From NCBI RefSeq assembly GCF_042685265.1, contig NZ_JBHUMX010000021.1: a stretch of DNA of 35,269 bases; one strand, given 5' to 3'. The translations under genes and the position numbers were made by a program. The notes beneath the pieces are model-generated. The model was not told the DNA's origin. It searched no databases and saw nothing but the letters and a program-made list of their open reading frames with translations. Source of the DNA: Oceanobacillus_B kapialis (GTDB lineage: Bacteria > Bacillota > Bacilli > Bacillales > Amphibacillaceae). Shown here one piece after another: positions 1-8,125 of this stretch. Position 1 is the stretch's first letter. Each line of letters begins with the position of its first letter.

Positions 1-1
1 T

Positions 2-217
2 TACTTAAAAGGTAAAAGCTCTTTAATGATTCACGACAGACATGCAAACCTAAAGTACAACCATGGGAACCGCACATTTTGGGCAAAAGGTTACTATGTC
101 AGTAAAGTGGGGCTCAATCAAAAAACGGTGGCAAAGTACATTCGTGAACAGGAATCTGAGGATAGACTACGAGACAACATGAGTAAACGTGAATACGTCG
201 ATCCATTTAAAAAATAG
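2..217 (+). CDS. tnpA: IS200-type transposase TnpA, C-terminal fragment
   Basis: The reading frame is open from base 2, before the first ATG at 26, so this is the 3' end of a longer gene cut by the window edge. The fragment has motifs typical of the end of IS200/IS605-family Y1 (HUH) transposases: DRHANLKYNHGNRTFWAKGY followed by YVSKVGLNQ and a charged tail ending DPFKK. In this family the catalytic tyrosine lies on the helix that follows the conserved 'GNR-FW-GYYV' block; the Tyr in 'VAKYIREQ' is the natural candidate. TnpA moves the element as single-stranded DNA by recognising subterminal hairpins, and small hairpins follow the stop codon. Whether the full gene is intact cannot be seen. 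Confidence 0.88.
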   Translation, partial: YLKGKSSLMIHDRHANLKYNHGNRTFWAKGYYVSKVGLNQKTVAKYIREQESEDRLRDNMSKREYVDPFKK

Positions 218-251
218 ATAGGAATATAAACGGTTGACGGTCAATTTCGAA

Positions 252-292
252 GCCCCTTTAGGGGCCTCGTTGGTAAAGTGCCCTTATAGGGC
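252..292 (+). mobile_element. Right-end hairpins of the IS200-type element
   Basis: Two short perfect hairpins lie 34-75 bases after the tnpA stop: GCCCC-TTTA-GGGGC at 252-265 and GCCCT-TAT-AGGGC at 280-292. IS200/IS605 elements end in imperfect subterminal hairpins that TnpA binds instead of inverted repeats, so these are the likely right-end structure. The exact cleavage site was not identified. Confidence 0.5.
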
Positions 293-293
293 G

Positions 294-321
294 AAACTAA
301 AACCGCCCGTTTTACGGGCGG
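294..321 (-). terminator. Rho-independent terminator of the minus-strand dehydrogenase
   Basis: On the minus strand a perfect 7-bp GC-rich stem (CCGCCCG/CGGGCGG, 303-321) with a 5-base loop is followed by TTTTAGTTT. It begins 15 bases after the stop of the dehydrogenase gene at 337, so it probably ends that transcript. It also separates that gene from the IS200 element. Confidence 0.8.
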
Positions 322-336
322 ATAGTTACTTACTTT

Positions 337-1650
337 TTACAAACTCCAGTAAGTAAACCCTTTTTCTTCTGATTCTTCACGATTGAAAATGCTTTTCACG
401 TCAATAAGAACTTTTTTATCGTGTTTGTATAGAGTAGAAAGAGCATCTAAATCATAGCTTTTCTTAAGATCTTCATGTGGAACAGCGAATACGACACAAT
501 CAAGATCTTTAAGTTCGTCTGGTTTCACCAAGTCGATTCCAAACTCTCCTTTAACAGCTTCGGTTTCGGCAACAGGGTCATGTACTAGAACTTCTACCCC
601 GTAATCTTTCAATTCATTAATAATATCAATGATTTTCGTGTTTCTTACATCGCCAACATTTTCTTTGAACGTAATACCGAGAATAGCAATTTTTGCACCA
701 TCAATGTTTTGCTTTGTAGTGATCATTTTCTTTATGATATTGCTTGCAATGTATTTACCCATATCATCATTAATTTTACGGCCGGATAGAATGATCTGTG
801 AATGATATCCAAGCTGTTCTGCTTTATACGTGAAATAGTATGGGTCGACACCGATACAATGGCCGCCAACAAGGCCTGGCGTAAACTTCAGGAAGTTCCA
901 TTTTGTACCCGCTGCGCGAAGAACGGCATTTGTATCGATTTCCATTTTATTAAATACCATGGATAACTCGTTCATGAAGGCGATATTTATATCACGCTGA
1001 GAGTTTTCAATTACTTTAGCAGCTTCAGCTACTTTAATAGACTCTGCTTCATGAATGCCTGCTTCAATAATAGAGCCATAAACTGCTGAGATCTCTTTGA
1101 GTGCTTCCTTATCAGAACCAGATACGATTTTAACAATTTTTGTAAGGGTATTAATTTTATCACCAGGATTAATCCGTTCAGGTGAGTAGCCAACTTTAAA
1201 GTCCTCACCATATTTAAGGCCTGATACCTCTTCTAAAATAGGAATACATACCTCTTCCGTTGTGCCAGGATAGACAGTGGATTCATAAATGACGTAAGAG
1301 CCTTTTGTAAGGTTCCTCCCAACTGTTTCACTCGCACCGATAACTGGGTTGAGGTTTGGTGTTTTATCTGTATTTATAGGGGTCGGGACAGCAACCACAT
1401 GAAATTTACAAGCCTTTAAATCTTCTTCAATGCTCGTGAAGGTCATTGGCGTTTGACGAATCATGTCATCCCCAACTTCATCCGTAACATCATGCCCATT
1501 ACGATATTGAGTTAGTTTTTCCTCACTTATGTCGTAACCTACAACATCATATTTTTTAGCAAATTCAACAGCTAGAGGCAAGCCTACATACCCTAGCCCG
1601 ATCACTGATATTTTCTCTTCTTTGTTTTGGATTCTAGTAAATAAACTCAT
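337..1650 (-). CDS. UDP-N-acetylhexosamine 6-dehydrogenase (WbpO/TviB/CapL type)
   Basis: A 437-residue nucleotide-sugar dehydrogenase of the UDP-glucose/GDP-mannose dehydrogenase family. It oxidises C6 of a UDP-sugar to the uronic acid using two NAD+. Visible features: N-terminal Rossmann motif VIGLGYVGLPLAV (about 16-28), the YESTVYPGTTEE block, the central helix with SQRDINIAFMNELS, and the catalytic cysteine C265 in GGHCIGVDPYY. GGHCIGVDPYY and the IDTNAVLRAAGTKWNFL segment fit the WbpO/TviB/CapL branch, which acts on UDP-GalNAc or UDP-GlcNAc, rather than the TuaD branch (GGSCFPKD) encoded nearby. Substrate is inferred from subfamily only. AAGGAAGG lies 9 bases before the ATG. It is transcribed away from gtaB-tuaD and has its own terminator, so it is a separate unit, probably supplying a second acidic sugar to the same surface polymer. 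Confidence 0.88.
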   Translation of the reverse strand: MSLFTRIQNKEEKISVIGLGYVGLPLAVEFAKKYDVVGYDISEEKLTQYRNGHDVTDEVGDDMIRQTPMTFTSIEEDLKACKFHVVAVPTPINTDKTPNLNPVIGASETVGRNLTKGSYVIYESTVYPGTTEEVCIPILEEVSGLKYGEDFKVGYSPERINPGDKINTLTKIVKIVSGSDKEALKEISAVYGSIIEAGIHEAESIKVAEAAKVIENSQRDINIAFMNELSMVFNKMEIDTNAVLRAAGTKWNFLKFTPGLVGGHCIGVDPYYFTYKAEQLGYHSQIILSGRKINDDMGKYIASNIIKKMITTKQNIDGAKIAILGITFKENVGDVRNTKIIDIINELKDYGVEVLVHDPVAETEAVKGEFGIDLVKPDELKDLDCVVFAVPHEDLKKSYDLDALSTLYKHDKKVLIDVKSIFNREESEEKGFTYWSL

Positions 1651-1728
1651 ACTAATAACCTTCCTTCTTTCATCACCATTTAGGCAATCAATTTATGTCT
1701 TTTGAATAATTAACGGCAAGATACCTAT

Positions 1729-1734
1729 ATTATA
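1729..1734 (-). promoter_or_regulatory. Candidate -10 box for the minus-strand dehydrogenase
   Basis: On the minus strand a perfect TATAAT lies about 80 bases upstream of the ATG at 1650, with a weak -35 (TCGTAA) 17 bases further upstream. Only the -10 is convincing. Confidence 0.4.
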
Positions 1735-1774
1735 CAACTTTACGAAAGCTATTACGATTATTTTGGGGTAAAAA

Positions 1775-1803
1775 TTGGACTGCTATACAGCATATGATAA
1801 ACT
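1775..1803 (+). promoter_or_regulatory. Candidate sigma-A promoter for gtaB-tuaD
   Basis: TTGGAC (1775-1780), a 17-base spacer and TAAACT (1798-1803) lie about 60 bases upstream of gtaB in the intergenic region it shares with the divergent dehydrogenase. The match is moderate, from position and spacing only. Confidence 0.45.
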
Positions 1804-1861
1804 TACCATAATGAAATAGCTCTATGAATAGCTACCTTTTGAAGATAAAGGAGACATTGAA

Positions 1862-2749
1862 ATGAAGGTAAAAAAGGCGATCATTCCCGCAGCTGGGTTA
1901 GGTACGAGATTTTTGCCTGCTACAAAAGCACAACCTAAAGAAATGCTGCCAATAGTAGATAAACCAACCATTCAATATATTGTAGAAGAGGCAGTTGCTT
2001 CGGGTATAGAAGATATTATGATTGTTTCTGGTAGAGGAAAAAGGGCAATTGAGGATCATTTTGATATATCCTATGAGCTCGAAGAAACGTTAGCGAAAAA
2101 GCAAAAAACAGAACAGTTGGAAATGGTGCAGAAAATCTCGAAATTGGCCAATATCCATTATATTAGACAACGGGAACCAAACGGCTTAGGGCACGCCATT
2201 TTATGTGCAGAACGTTTTGTCGGCAATGAACCCTTTGCGGTATTATTAGGGGACGACATAGTCGAATCAGAACAGCCTTGCTTAGGCCAGTTACTGGACG
2301 TTTTCGCTGAACACCAGCATTCTGTTGTTGGGGTGCAGCAGGTCCCAGAGGAAGATCTGTCTAAATACGGGATTATCGAACCTTTAAGCAATGAAGATTA
2401 TACAAATGCTGTACGTCGCATCGCCTCCTTAGTTGAAAAGCCTTCAATTGAGGATGCGCCGTCCAATCTTGCTATAATGGGAAGATATGTATTAACTCCG
2501 CGTATATTCGACATTCTCCATAAGCAAGCTCCAGGAAAAGATGGAGAGATACAACTGACAGATGCAATCGAAAAGCTAAATGAAATTGAACCAGTGTTCT
2601 CGTATAATTTTGCGGGAATACGACATGATATTGGCGGGAAATTAGGCTTTATCAAAGCAACGATTGACTTTGCCTTACGCCGTAATGATTTAAAAGAAGA
2701 CGTACAAGCATATATGGAAGCGAAATTGTCTGACTTAGGAAGAAAATAG
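1862..2749 (+). CDS. gtaB: UTP-glucose-1-phosphate uridylyltransferase
   Basis: A 295-residue GalU/GtaB protein of the usual family length. It makes UDP-glucose from UTP and glucose-1-phosphate in the cytoplasm. The nucleotide-binding signature IPAAGLGTRFLPATKAQPKE is at residues 7-26, followed by EMLPIVDKPTIQYIVEEA; GLGHAILCA and LLGDDI, where the acidic pair handles metal, lie in the middle; KDGEIQLTDAI and the HDIGGKLGFIKA block are near the end. AAAGGAG precedes the ATG at good spacing. The gene stops 12 bases before tuaD, whose ribosome site overlaps the gap, so the two are one operon that turns glucose-1-phosphate into UDP-glucuronate. In Bacillus, GtaB also feeds glucolipid and teichoic-acid glucosylation, so its role need not be limited to this locus. 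Confidence 0.95.
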   Translation: MKVKKAIIPAAGLGTRFLPATKAQPKEMLPIVDKPTIQYIVEEAVASGIEDIMIVSGRGKRAIEDHFDISYELEETLAKKQKTEQLEMVQKISKLANIHYIRQREPNGLGHAILCAERFVGNEPFAVLLGDDIVESEQPCLGQLLDVFAEHQHSVVGVQQVPEEDLSKYGIIEPLSNEDYTNAVRRIASLVEKPSIEDAPSNLAIMGRYVLTPRIFDILHKQAPGKDGEIQLTDAIEKLNEIEPVFSYNFAGIRHDIGGKLGFIKATIDFALRRNDLKEDVQAYMEAKLSDLGRK

Positions 2750-2761
2750 AGGTGTCATCAA

Positions 2762-4072
2762 ATGAAAATTGCAGTAATTGGAACAGGATATGTCGGTCTC
2801 GTAACAGGTGTAACTTTAGCGGAAATTGGTCATCAGGTTACGTGTATTGATGTGGACAAAGAAAAGGTAGAAACGCTTAACAAAGGAATTAGTCCTATTT
2901 ATGAAGAAGGGCTAACAGAACTTATCCAAAAGAATCTCGATGGTGGAAATCTTGCGTTTACTTCCAGTTATCAACAAGGGTTACAAGGAAAAGATATTGT
3001 TTATCTCGCTGTAGGTACACCACAAGGTGAAGACGGATCAGCAGATCTTACTTATATTCACAAAGCCTGTGATTCAATAGCAGAAACACTTCAAAACGAT
3101 GTTATTATTGTTACAAAAAGTACAGTGCCAGTAGGAACGAACTCTTATATAAAAAAAAGAATAGAGGACAAGCTAGCAGCTGGTATAAAGGTGGAGATTG
3201 TTTCCAATCCGGAATTTTTGCGACAAGGCTCAGCAGTTTACGATACATTTAATGGTGATCGAATCGTGATTGGGTCGGACAGTCCGGAAGCTTTACGTGC
3301 CATCGCAGAAGTAAATGCTCCCTTTAACCTGCCGATCGTACAAACAGATTTAAAAAGTGCCGAGATGATTAAGTATGCTTCCAATGCCTTTTTAGCAACG
3401 AAAATTAGTTTTATAAATGAAATAGCGAATCTATCTGAACGAGTAGGAGCTAATGTGGACCTTGTTGCGGATGGAATGGGCATGGACAAGCGGATAGGAA
3501 GAGCATTTCTAAATGCAGGTGCAGGCTTTGGAGGATCCTGTTTTCCAAAGGATACGAACGCCTTGATTTCCATAGGTAAAGAGGTTGATTACACGATGCC
3601 TTTGTTGGAAAGTGTCATTAACGTCAACAACAAACAGCGTGGTATCATTGCGGAAAAAGTAATTGAGCAGTATCCTGATCTTTCCGGAAAGCAGGTGGCA
3701 GTGCTCGGGCTTGCCTTTAAACCAAATACCGATGACATGCGTGATGCACCTTCCATTCATATCACAGAGCGTTTACTGGAAAAAGGTGCTACGCTTCGTG
3801 CCTATGATCCGGTAGCAATGGATAATGCTAAGAAAGTGCTGTCTAACAAAATAGAATATGTAAAAGACATAGAATCAGCCATTGCAGATGCTGATTTGGC
3901 CATTATTCTTACGGAATGGGATGTGATAAAAGAATTCCCACTCTCGGCATATAAAAAATATATGAAAAAAGCCGTTCTATTTGATGGCAGAAATTGCTTT
4001 ACTATCGATCAAGTCGCCGGAACAGACGTAGAATACCATTCTATCGGAAGACCTGTGGAAAATGATGCGTAA
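2762..4072 (+). CDS. tuaD: UDP-glucose 6-dehydrogenase
   Basis: A 436-residue UDP-glucose dehydrogenase that oxidises UDP-glucose to UDP-glucuronate with two NAD+. The Rossmann motif VIGTGYVGLVTGVTLAE is at residues 5-21; TKSTVPVGT and NPEFLRQGSA are family blocks; GGSCFPKD carries the catalytic cysteine at residue 260, its usual position in this family; LGLAFKPNTDDMRDAPS starts the UDP-binding C-terminal domain. AGAGGTG precedes the ATG. In Bacillus subtilis the homologue TuaD is needed for teichuronic acid, the glucuronate-containing wall polymer. Placing gtaB-tuaD beside glycosyltransferase and export genes implies a glucuronate-containing surface glycan. It differs from the dehydrogenase at 337-1650 in its active-site signature, so the two probably serve different UDP-sugars. 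Confidence 0.95.
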   Translation: MKIAVIGTGYVGLVTGVTLAEIGHQVTCIDVDKEKVETLNKGISPIYEEGLTELIQKNLDGGNLAFTSSYQQGLQGKDIVYLAVGTPQGEDGSADLTYIHKACDSIAETLQNDVIIVTKSTVPVGTNSYIKKRIEDKLAAGIKVEIVSNPEFLRQGSAVYDTFNGDRIVIGSDSPEALRAIAEVNAPFNLPIVQTDLKSAEMIKYASNAFLATKISFINEIANLSERVGANVDLVADGMGMDKRIGRAFLNAGAGFGGSCFPKDTNALISIGKEVDYTMPLLESVINVNNKQRGIIAEKVIEQYPDLSGKQVAVLGLAFKPNTDDMRDAPSIHITERLLEKGATLRAYDPVAMDNAKKVLSNKIEYVKDIESAIADADLAIILTEWDVIKEFPLSAYKKYMKKAVLFDGRNCFTIDQVAGTDVEYHSIGRPVENDA

Positions 4073-4108
4073 ATGAAGTTCAAATTTAACAAATAAAATA
4101 GTAGTGAC

Positions 4109-4147
4109 ACAATAGCCGGACAATTCGATTATGTCCGGCTTATTGTT
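4109..4147 (+). terminator. Terminator after tuaD
   Basis: A 9-bp perfect stem AGCCGGACA/TGTCCGGCT (4114-4122 and 4132-4140) starts about 40 bases after the tuaD stop. It can be extended by ACAAT/ATTGT across one bulged base. The tail TTATTGTTT is only moderately T-rich, so efficiency is uncertain. It separates gtaB-tuaD from the repeat array and the glycosyltransferase operon. Confidence 0.65.
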
Positions 4148-4231
4148 TACATAGAATTTTAATTTAGTTTTATATAAACCTTGTGAGAAATGGGGATACG
4201 TGTTCATCTGACCGCGGGAGCGCCTTTTAAT

Positions 4232-4820
4232 GGTTGATTGAGCCGGGCGTGTGGTTGATTGAGCCGGGATCGTGGTCGATAGGGAAGCCTGTGTGGTTGA
4301 TTGAGCAGGGGTCGCGGTTGATAGGGAGGCTCGTGTGGTTGATAGAGCAGGGGTCGCGGTCGATAGGGAAGCTCGTGTGGTTGATAGAGCAGGGGTCGCG
4401 GTCGATAGGGAAGCTCGTGTGGTTGATAGAGCCGGGATCGTGGTCGATAGGGAAGCCCGCGTGGTTGATAGAGCAGGGATCGAGGTCGATAGGGAGGCTC
4501 ATGTGGTTGATTAAGCCGGGATCGTGGTCGATAGGGAAGCTCGTGTGGTTGATAGAGCAGGGATCGTGATCGATAGGGAAGCTCGTGTGGTTGATAGAGC
4601 AGGGATCGAGGTTGATAGGGAAGCCCGCGTGGTTGATAGCACAGGGGTCGCGGTTGATAAAAAGCTCGTGTGGTTGATTGAGCAGCCCCCGCGGTCGATA
4701 GGAAAGCCCTCATGGTTGATAGCCCAGCGCACGTGGTCGATAGGAAAGCCCCCATGGTCGATAGCCCAGTCCCCGCGATCGATAGGAAAGTCCCCTCTGG
4801 TCTATACCCCACCCCCCACG
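4232..4820 (+). repeat. Tandem array of about 27 copies of a 21-bp repeat, paired as 42-bp units
   Basis: From 4232 a 21-bp unit recurs without spacers, each beginning GGTTGAT or GGTCGAT. Two half-units mostly alternate: type A, GGTTGATAGAGCAGGG plus five bases, and type B, GGTCGATAGGGAAGC plus six bases, giving a 42-bp higher-order period. Copies around 4337-4440 are almost identical; copies after about 4630 drift (GATAGCCCAG, GATAGGAAAG) and one has lost a base at about 4652-4671. As 21 is a multiple of three, several frames on both strands stay open and give heptad-like peptides, but none has a credible ribosome site. It fills most of the 877-bp space between tuaD and the next gene. No function is assigned. 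Confidence 0.9.
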
Positions 4821-4865
4821 GTCGAGCGGGATGCTCCTTGCGTCGCTCTCAACATATTTTGATAA

Positions 4866-4894
4866 TTTATTTATCAGAGGTACTATGGTATAAT
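4866..4894 (+). promoter_or_regulatory. Extended -10 promoter for the glycan operon
   Basis: TGGTATAAT at 4886-4894 is a perfect TATAAT with the TGn extension, 55 bases upstream of the first glycosyltransferase. The -35 position, 17 bases upstream, reads TTTATT and is weak, as is common for extended -10 promoters. It lies just downstream of the 21-bp repeats and is the only convincing promoter before the co-directional run from 4950 to 20527. Confidence 0.6.
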
Positions 4895-4949
4895 TTTATA
4901 TTGTTATTTTAATTTTTATATACTGGCAATTCTTGAAGGATGGCTGATT

Positions 4950-6074
4950 ATGAAGCAAATAAAAGTTGTTTTTTTTATCTATCGAATGGGGTCTGGTGGT
5001 GCAGCCAGGACGTTTTTAAATATTATTAATAACCTAGATCGACAAAAGTTTTCACCGTTGCTTGTCACACTAGATTATGAGGCAGATTATGAAAGTTATC
5101 TAAAAGAAGATATTCGGTTTATAAAGCTTGATACGAAGCGTTTACGGTCAGCTATTTTTCCTTTGGCCAAGCTAATTCGCAAAGAAAAGGCAGACATAGT
5201 TTTTAGTACAATCCCGAATTATAATACGATTGCTATTTTAGCTAGATTATTTTCTTTCACGAAAGCAAAAAATGTCGTAAGAGAAGCCGCCTATCTCGGT
5301 GGCGACCCAAAAACAGATGCGAAATTAAAACTCTATGGAATGCTTTACGGATTCTCTTCACGCGTCATTGCATTATCCGAAGGTGTAAAGGCTAACATAG
5401 TAAAAAGATATAACGTTAAAGATCGAAACATTAATGTCATATATAATCCGATTGATATTGAAGGAATTGAAGCAGCAGCAGAGCGTGCCGAACCAATTGC
5501 CGAGGAAGCCGGCTTGTTCACCGATGATACAAAAACAATTGTAACGGCTGGAAGGCTAGTAGATGATAAAGATCATGTGACATTGCTAGAGGCTTTTGCA
5601 AAGGTGAAAGAAAACGTGGCGTCCCGTTTAATCATAATGGGCGAGGGAGAGCTTGAACAAACGTTAAAACAAAAAGCGAGCAGCTTAGGGGTTGCAGACA
5701 GTGTCCATTTTATTGGATTTCAAAAGAACCCTTATTTCTTTTTAAAGAAGTCTGATGTATTTGTGCTCTCTTCGAAACGAGAAGGTTTTGGCCATGTGCT
5801 TGGGGAAGCACTTGCAGTGGGAACACCGATTGTCTCTACAGACTGTAAGCCAGGTGCCCAGGAAGTATTGGACAATGGCAAATACGGCTCCATGTGTTCT
5901 GTGGGAGATGCAAAGGAAATGGCCGACAAGATCGTCGACATCCTGACTATTGATCAGGCTTCAAGAGAACAAATTGTGCAAAGCGGATATGAGCGTGCAC
6001 AGCAGTTTGCTGCAGAAAAAATTGTAAAGCAATACGAAGCAGTATTTGAAAATGTGTTAGAACCTAAGAATTAA
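4950..6074 (+). CDS. GT4-family glycosyltransferase
   Basis: A 374-residue GT-B-fold retaining glycosyltransferase. The N-terminal acceptor domain begins KVVFFIYRMGSGGAARTF, with the Gly-rich loop usual in GT4 enzymes. The C-terminal donor domain starts near residue 190 (TIVTAGRLVDDKDHVTLLEAF), continues with HFIGFQKNPYFFLKKSDVFV and ends with the donor-binding EX7E-type segment EGFGHVLGEALAVGTPIVS. No signal peptide or membrane segment is visible, so it acts on the cytoplasmic face of the membrane. AAGGATGG lies before the ATG. It is the first gene of the long operon. It is not obviously TuaC. Donor and acceptor sugars cannot be read from sequence; UDP-glucuronate or a UDP-HexNAc acid is suggested only by the neighbouring dehydrogenases. 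Confidence 0.85.
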   Translation: MKQIKVVFFIYRMGSGGAARTFLNIINNLDRQKFSPLLVTLDYEADYESYLKEDIRFIKLDTKRLRSAIFPLAKLIRKEKADIVFSTIPNYNTIAILARLFSFTKAKNVVREAAYLGGDPKTDAKLKLYGMLYGFSSRVIALSEGVKANIVKRYNVKDRNINVIYNPIDIEGIEAAAERAEPIAEEAGLFTDDTKTIVTAGRLVDDKDHVTLLEAFAKVKENVASRLIIMGEGELEQTLKQKASSLGVADSVHFIGFQKNPYFFLKKSDVFVLSSKREGFGHVLGEALAVGTPIVSTDCKPGAQEVLDNGKYGSMCSVGDAKEMADKIVDILTIDQASREQIVQSGYERAQQFAAEKIVKQYEAVFENVLEPKN

Positions 6075-6100
6075 TTATGAAAAAAGAGGGAGTGTGACGG

Positions 6101-7252
6101 ATGCCTCGTTCTGGTCGGGTTGTTCATCTAACTACTGTCCATCATCCATATGACCCAAGAATTTACCATAAAGAATGCACATCCTTACAAAAAGCTGGCT
6201 ATGAGGTAGCCCTTATCGCCCAAAAGGCACCTATAGAAGCGAAAGAAAACCGAGAAATTAATCATATACCAGTGAAGACGTACGGCAGCAGACTTAAGCG
6301 TATGGTGTTAGGCTCAATGGAAGCCTACAAGAAAGCGAAAAGTTTAAAGGCAGACGTCTATCATTTCCATGATCCGGAATTATTACCAGTAGGCTGGTTA
6401 CTAAAGAATAAAAATAATGTCGTGATCTATGACATTCATGAAGACTATATTACAAGTATTCTGCAAAAGGATTATTTGCCCAAGCCTTTAAAAAAGGCAA
6501 TTGCTTTTGCGTATCGATATATGGAAAAATTCTTTGCTCGAAACATGGAGCTTTGTCTTGCGGAAAAATATTACCAGGATTTTTATCCGTCTGGAACCAA
6601 AATTTTAAATTATCCCACCATTAATGATAAATTACTGAACGCCAACCAAGGTGATGAAACGCCACAGGATGAATTACTTTATACAGGAAATGTATCACAT
6701 GTCCGTGGAGCATTGGAGCATGCCAAAATCCCGAGCATTAATCACCATATAAAAGTTCATTTTATTGGAAAATGCCCTAGAGAATTGGCGGAGGAAATGA
6801 ACAAGGTGGCTGGGGAGCATGCATCCAAGCTATCCTTTAAGGGCATTGATACCTTCGTGGAAAAAGAAGCAATTGAGGATGCATACACGAGTAAGCGGTG
6901 GCTTGCAGGAATCGCCCTTTTCCCCCCAACCGAACATTATAAAAAGAAAGAGCTGACAAAGTTCTTTGAATATATGGCGGCAGGCCTTCCGGTTATTTGT
7001 TCCAACTTCCCGGTATGGGAGGAATTCATTGACAGATATGAATGTGGAATTACCGTCGATCCATTTAATGAAACGGAGATTAATGATGCGATCGAATACT
7101 TACGGACCAACCCTGAAGTGGCGAAGCAGATGGGGGAAAAAGGAAAACAAGCGGTAAAATTGGAATTGAATTGGGACAGCCAAGCAGATAAACTGGTATC
7201 ATGGTACGACCAACTATTAAGTCAAGGTAGAGGCAGGGATATCGATGGATAA
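6101..7252 (+). CDS. GT4-like glycosyltransferase
   Basis: A 383-residue GT-B glycosyltransferase. The N terminus GRVVHLTTVHHPYDPRIYHK followed by the KADVYHFHDPELLPVGW block (about 85-100) and IYDIHEDY is characteristic of a GT4-like group found in surface polysaccharide clusters. The C-terminal half contains LLYTGNVSHVRGALE, a conserved FPPTEHYKKKELTKFFEYMA segment and AAGLPVICSNFPVWEEF, the nucleotide-sugar-binding part. AGAGGGAG lies 8 bases before the ATG. The stop overlaps the start of the next gene by 8 bases, so translation is probably coupled. There is no membrane segment. Specificity is unknown; a role in extending the same lipid-linked glycan is inferred from the operon. Confidence 0.82.
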   Translation: MPRSGRVVHLTTVHHPYDPRIYHKECTSLQKAGYEVALIAQKAPIEAKENREINHIPVKTYGSRLKRMVLGSMEAYKKAKSLKADVYHFHDPELLPVGWLLKNKNNVVIYDIHEDYITSILQKDYLPKPLKKAIAFAYRYMEKFFARNMELCLAEKYYQDFYPSGTKILNYPTINDKLLNANQGDETPQDELLYTGNVSHVRGALEHAKIPSINHHIKVHFIGKCPRELAEEMNKVAGEHASKLSFKGIDTFVEKEAIEDAYTSKRWLAGIALFPPTEHYKKKELTKFFEYMAAGLPVICSNFPVWEEFIDRYECGITVDPFNETEINDAIEYLRTNPEVAKQMGEKGKQAVKLELNWDSQADKLVSWYDQLLSQGRGRDIDG

Positions 7253-8021
7253 GCAAACACCTTTAATCTCTGTTATTACACCTTCGTATAATGCAGAAAG
7301 ATTCATTAGGGAAACAATTCAGTCTGTTCAGCAGCAAACCTATACGAACTGGGAAATGGTCATTGTCGATGATTGTTCACAGGATAATACTGTTGAGATT
7401 GTGACAGAAATTAGTAAAACAGATGACAGAATTAAGCTGTTTGTGCTTGAAGAAAACAGTGGATCTGCTATTGCGCGTAATACAGCAATGGATCTGGCAA
7501 AGGGTAAGTATATTGCCTTTTTAGACAGTGACGACCTGTGGATGCCAGAAAAATTGGAGCACCAGGTAGCCTTTATGCAGGAAAAAGATATTGCCTTTTC
7601 ATTTACGAAATATGTGTGGATGAGAGAGGATGGAACCTTAACAAATGCGACATCGAAAGCACCTGAAAAGGTAAACTATAACCAATTGATGAAGCATTGT
7701 GTAATGGGCTGCCTTACTGTTATGCTTGATAAAGAAAAAATTGGCGACCTAAAGATGTATAATATAAGAACAAGACAGGACTATGTGTACTGGCTTCATA
7801 TTGTAAAACGCGGGCATCTTGCTTACGGTATGCCAGAAGTATTTGCCAAATACCGGCTCGTGGAAAACTCTATTTCCAGTAATAAAATCAAAGCAGCCAA
7901 GCGTAACTGGCATGTTTACCGGCATATTGAGGCTCAACCTTTATGGAAAGCTATTTGGTACTTTGTGAACTATGCTATTAATTCTGTTAGACAAATTATT
8001 TATCGGAAGCGAATGGGTTAA
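7245..8021 (+). CDS. GT2-family glycosyltransferase, TuaG-like
   Basis: A 258-residue GT-A-fold inverting glycosyltransferase. The GT2 start LISVITPSYNAERFIRETI is at residues 7-25, EMVIVDDCSQDNTVEIV follows, and the metal/nucleotide DXD-type motif is in AFLDSDDLWMPEKLEHQ (about 90-106). Length and domain composition match TuaG of the Bacillus subtilis teichuronic acid operon (about 250 residues), to which it looks similar by eye. The start overlaps the previous gene by 8 bases with AGGCAGGG upstream. TuaG-like proteins add a sugar to lipid-linked intermediates at the inner membrane face. The following 104 bases hold two TATAAT-like stretches (8083-8088 and 8098-8103) but no convincing -35. 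Confidence 0.85.
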   Translation: MDKQTPLISVITPSYNAERFIRETIQSVQQQTYTNWEMVIVDDCSQDNTVEIVTEISKTDDRIKLFVLEENSGSAIARNTAMDLAKGKYIAFLDSDDLWMPEKLEHQVAFMQEKDIAFSFTKYVWMREDGTLTNATSKAPEKVNYNQLMKHCVMGCLTVMLDKEKIGDLKMYNIRTRQDYVYWLHIVKRGHLAYGMPEVFAKYRLVENSISSNKIKAAKRNWHVYRHIEAQPLWKAIWYFVNYAINSVRQIIYRKRMG

Positions 8022-8125
8022 GCCTATTTAATCTTTAAATGTCGCTACAAATACTGAAATAAATACTTATTAATTTAAAAATTATAATCATGGCTATTAT
8101 AATTTTGCAGGCGGTGTGATTAACA

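Noticed and set aside
4232..4820. CRISPR array
   Set aside because: Units are contiguous 21-bp repeats with no unique spacers and no cas genes nearby.
4204..4862. Several long open frames on both strands across the repeat array, including one of 202 codons on the minus strand
   Set aside because: They exist because a 21-bp period preserves frame in every unit. They give low-complexity heptads, overlap each other on both strands, and lack ribosome sites.
4950..6074. TuaC assignment for the first GT4 gene
   Set aside because: The N terminus does not look like TuaC; only the general GT4 fold is supported.
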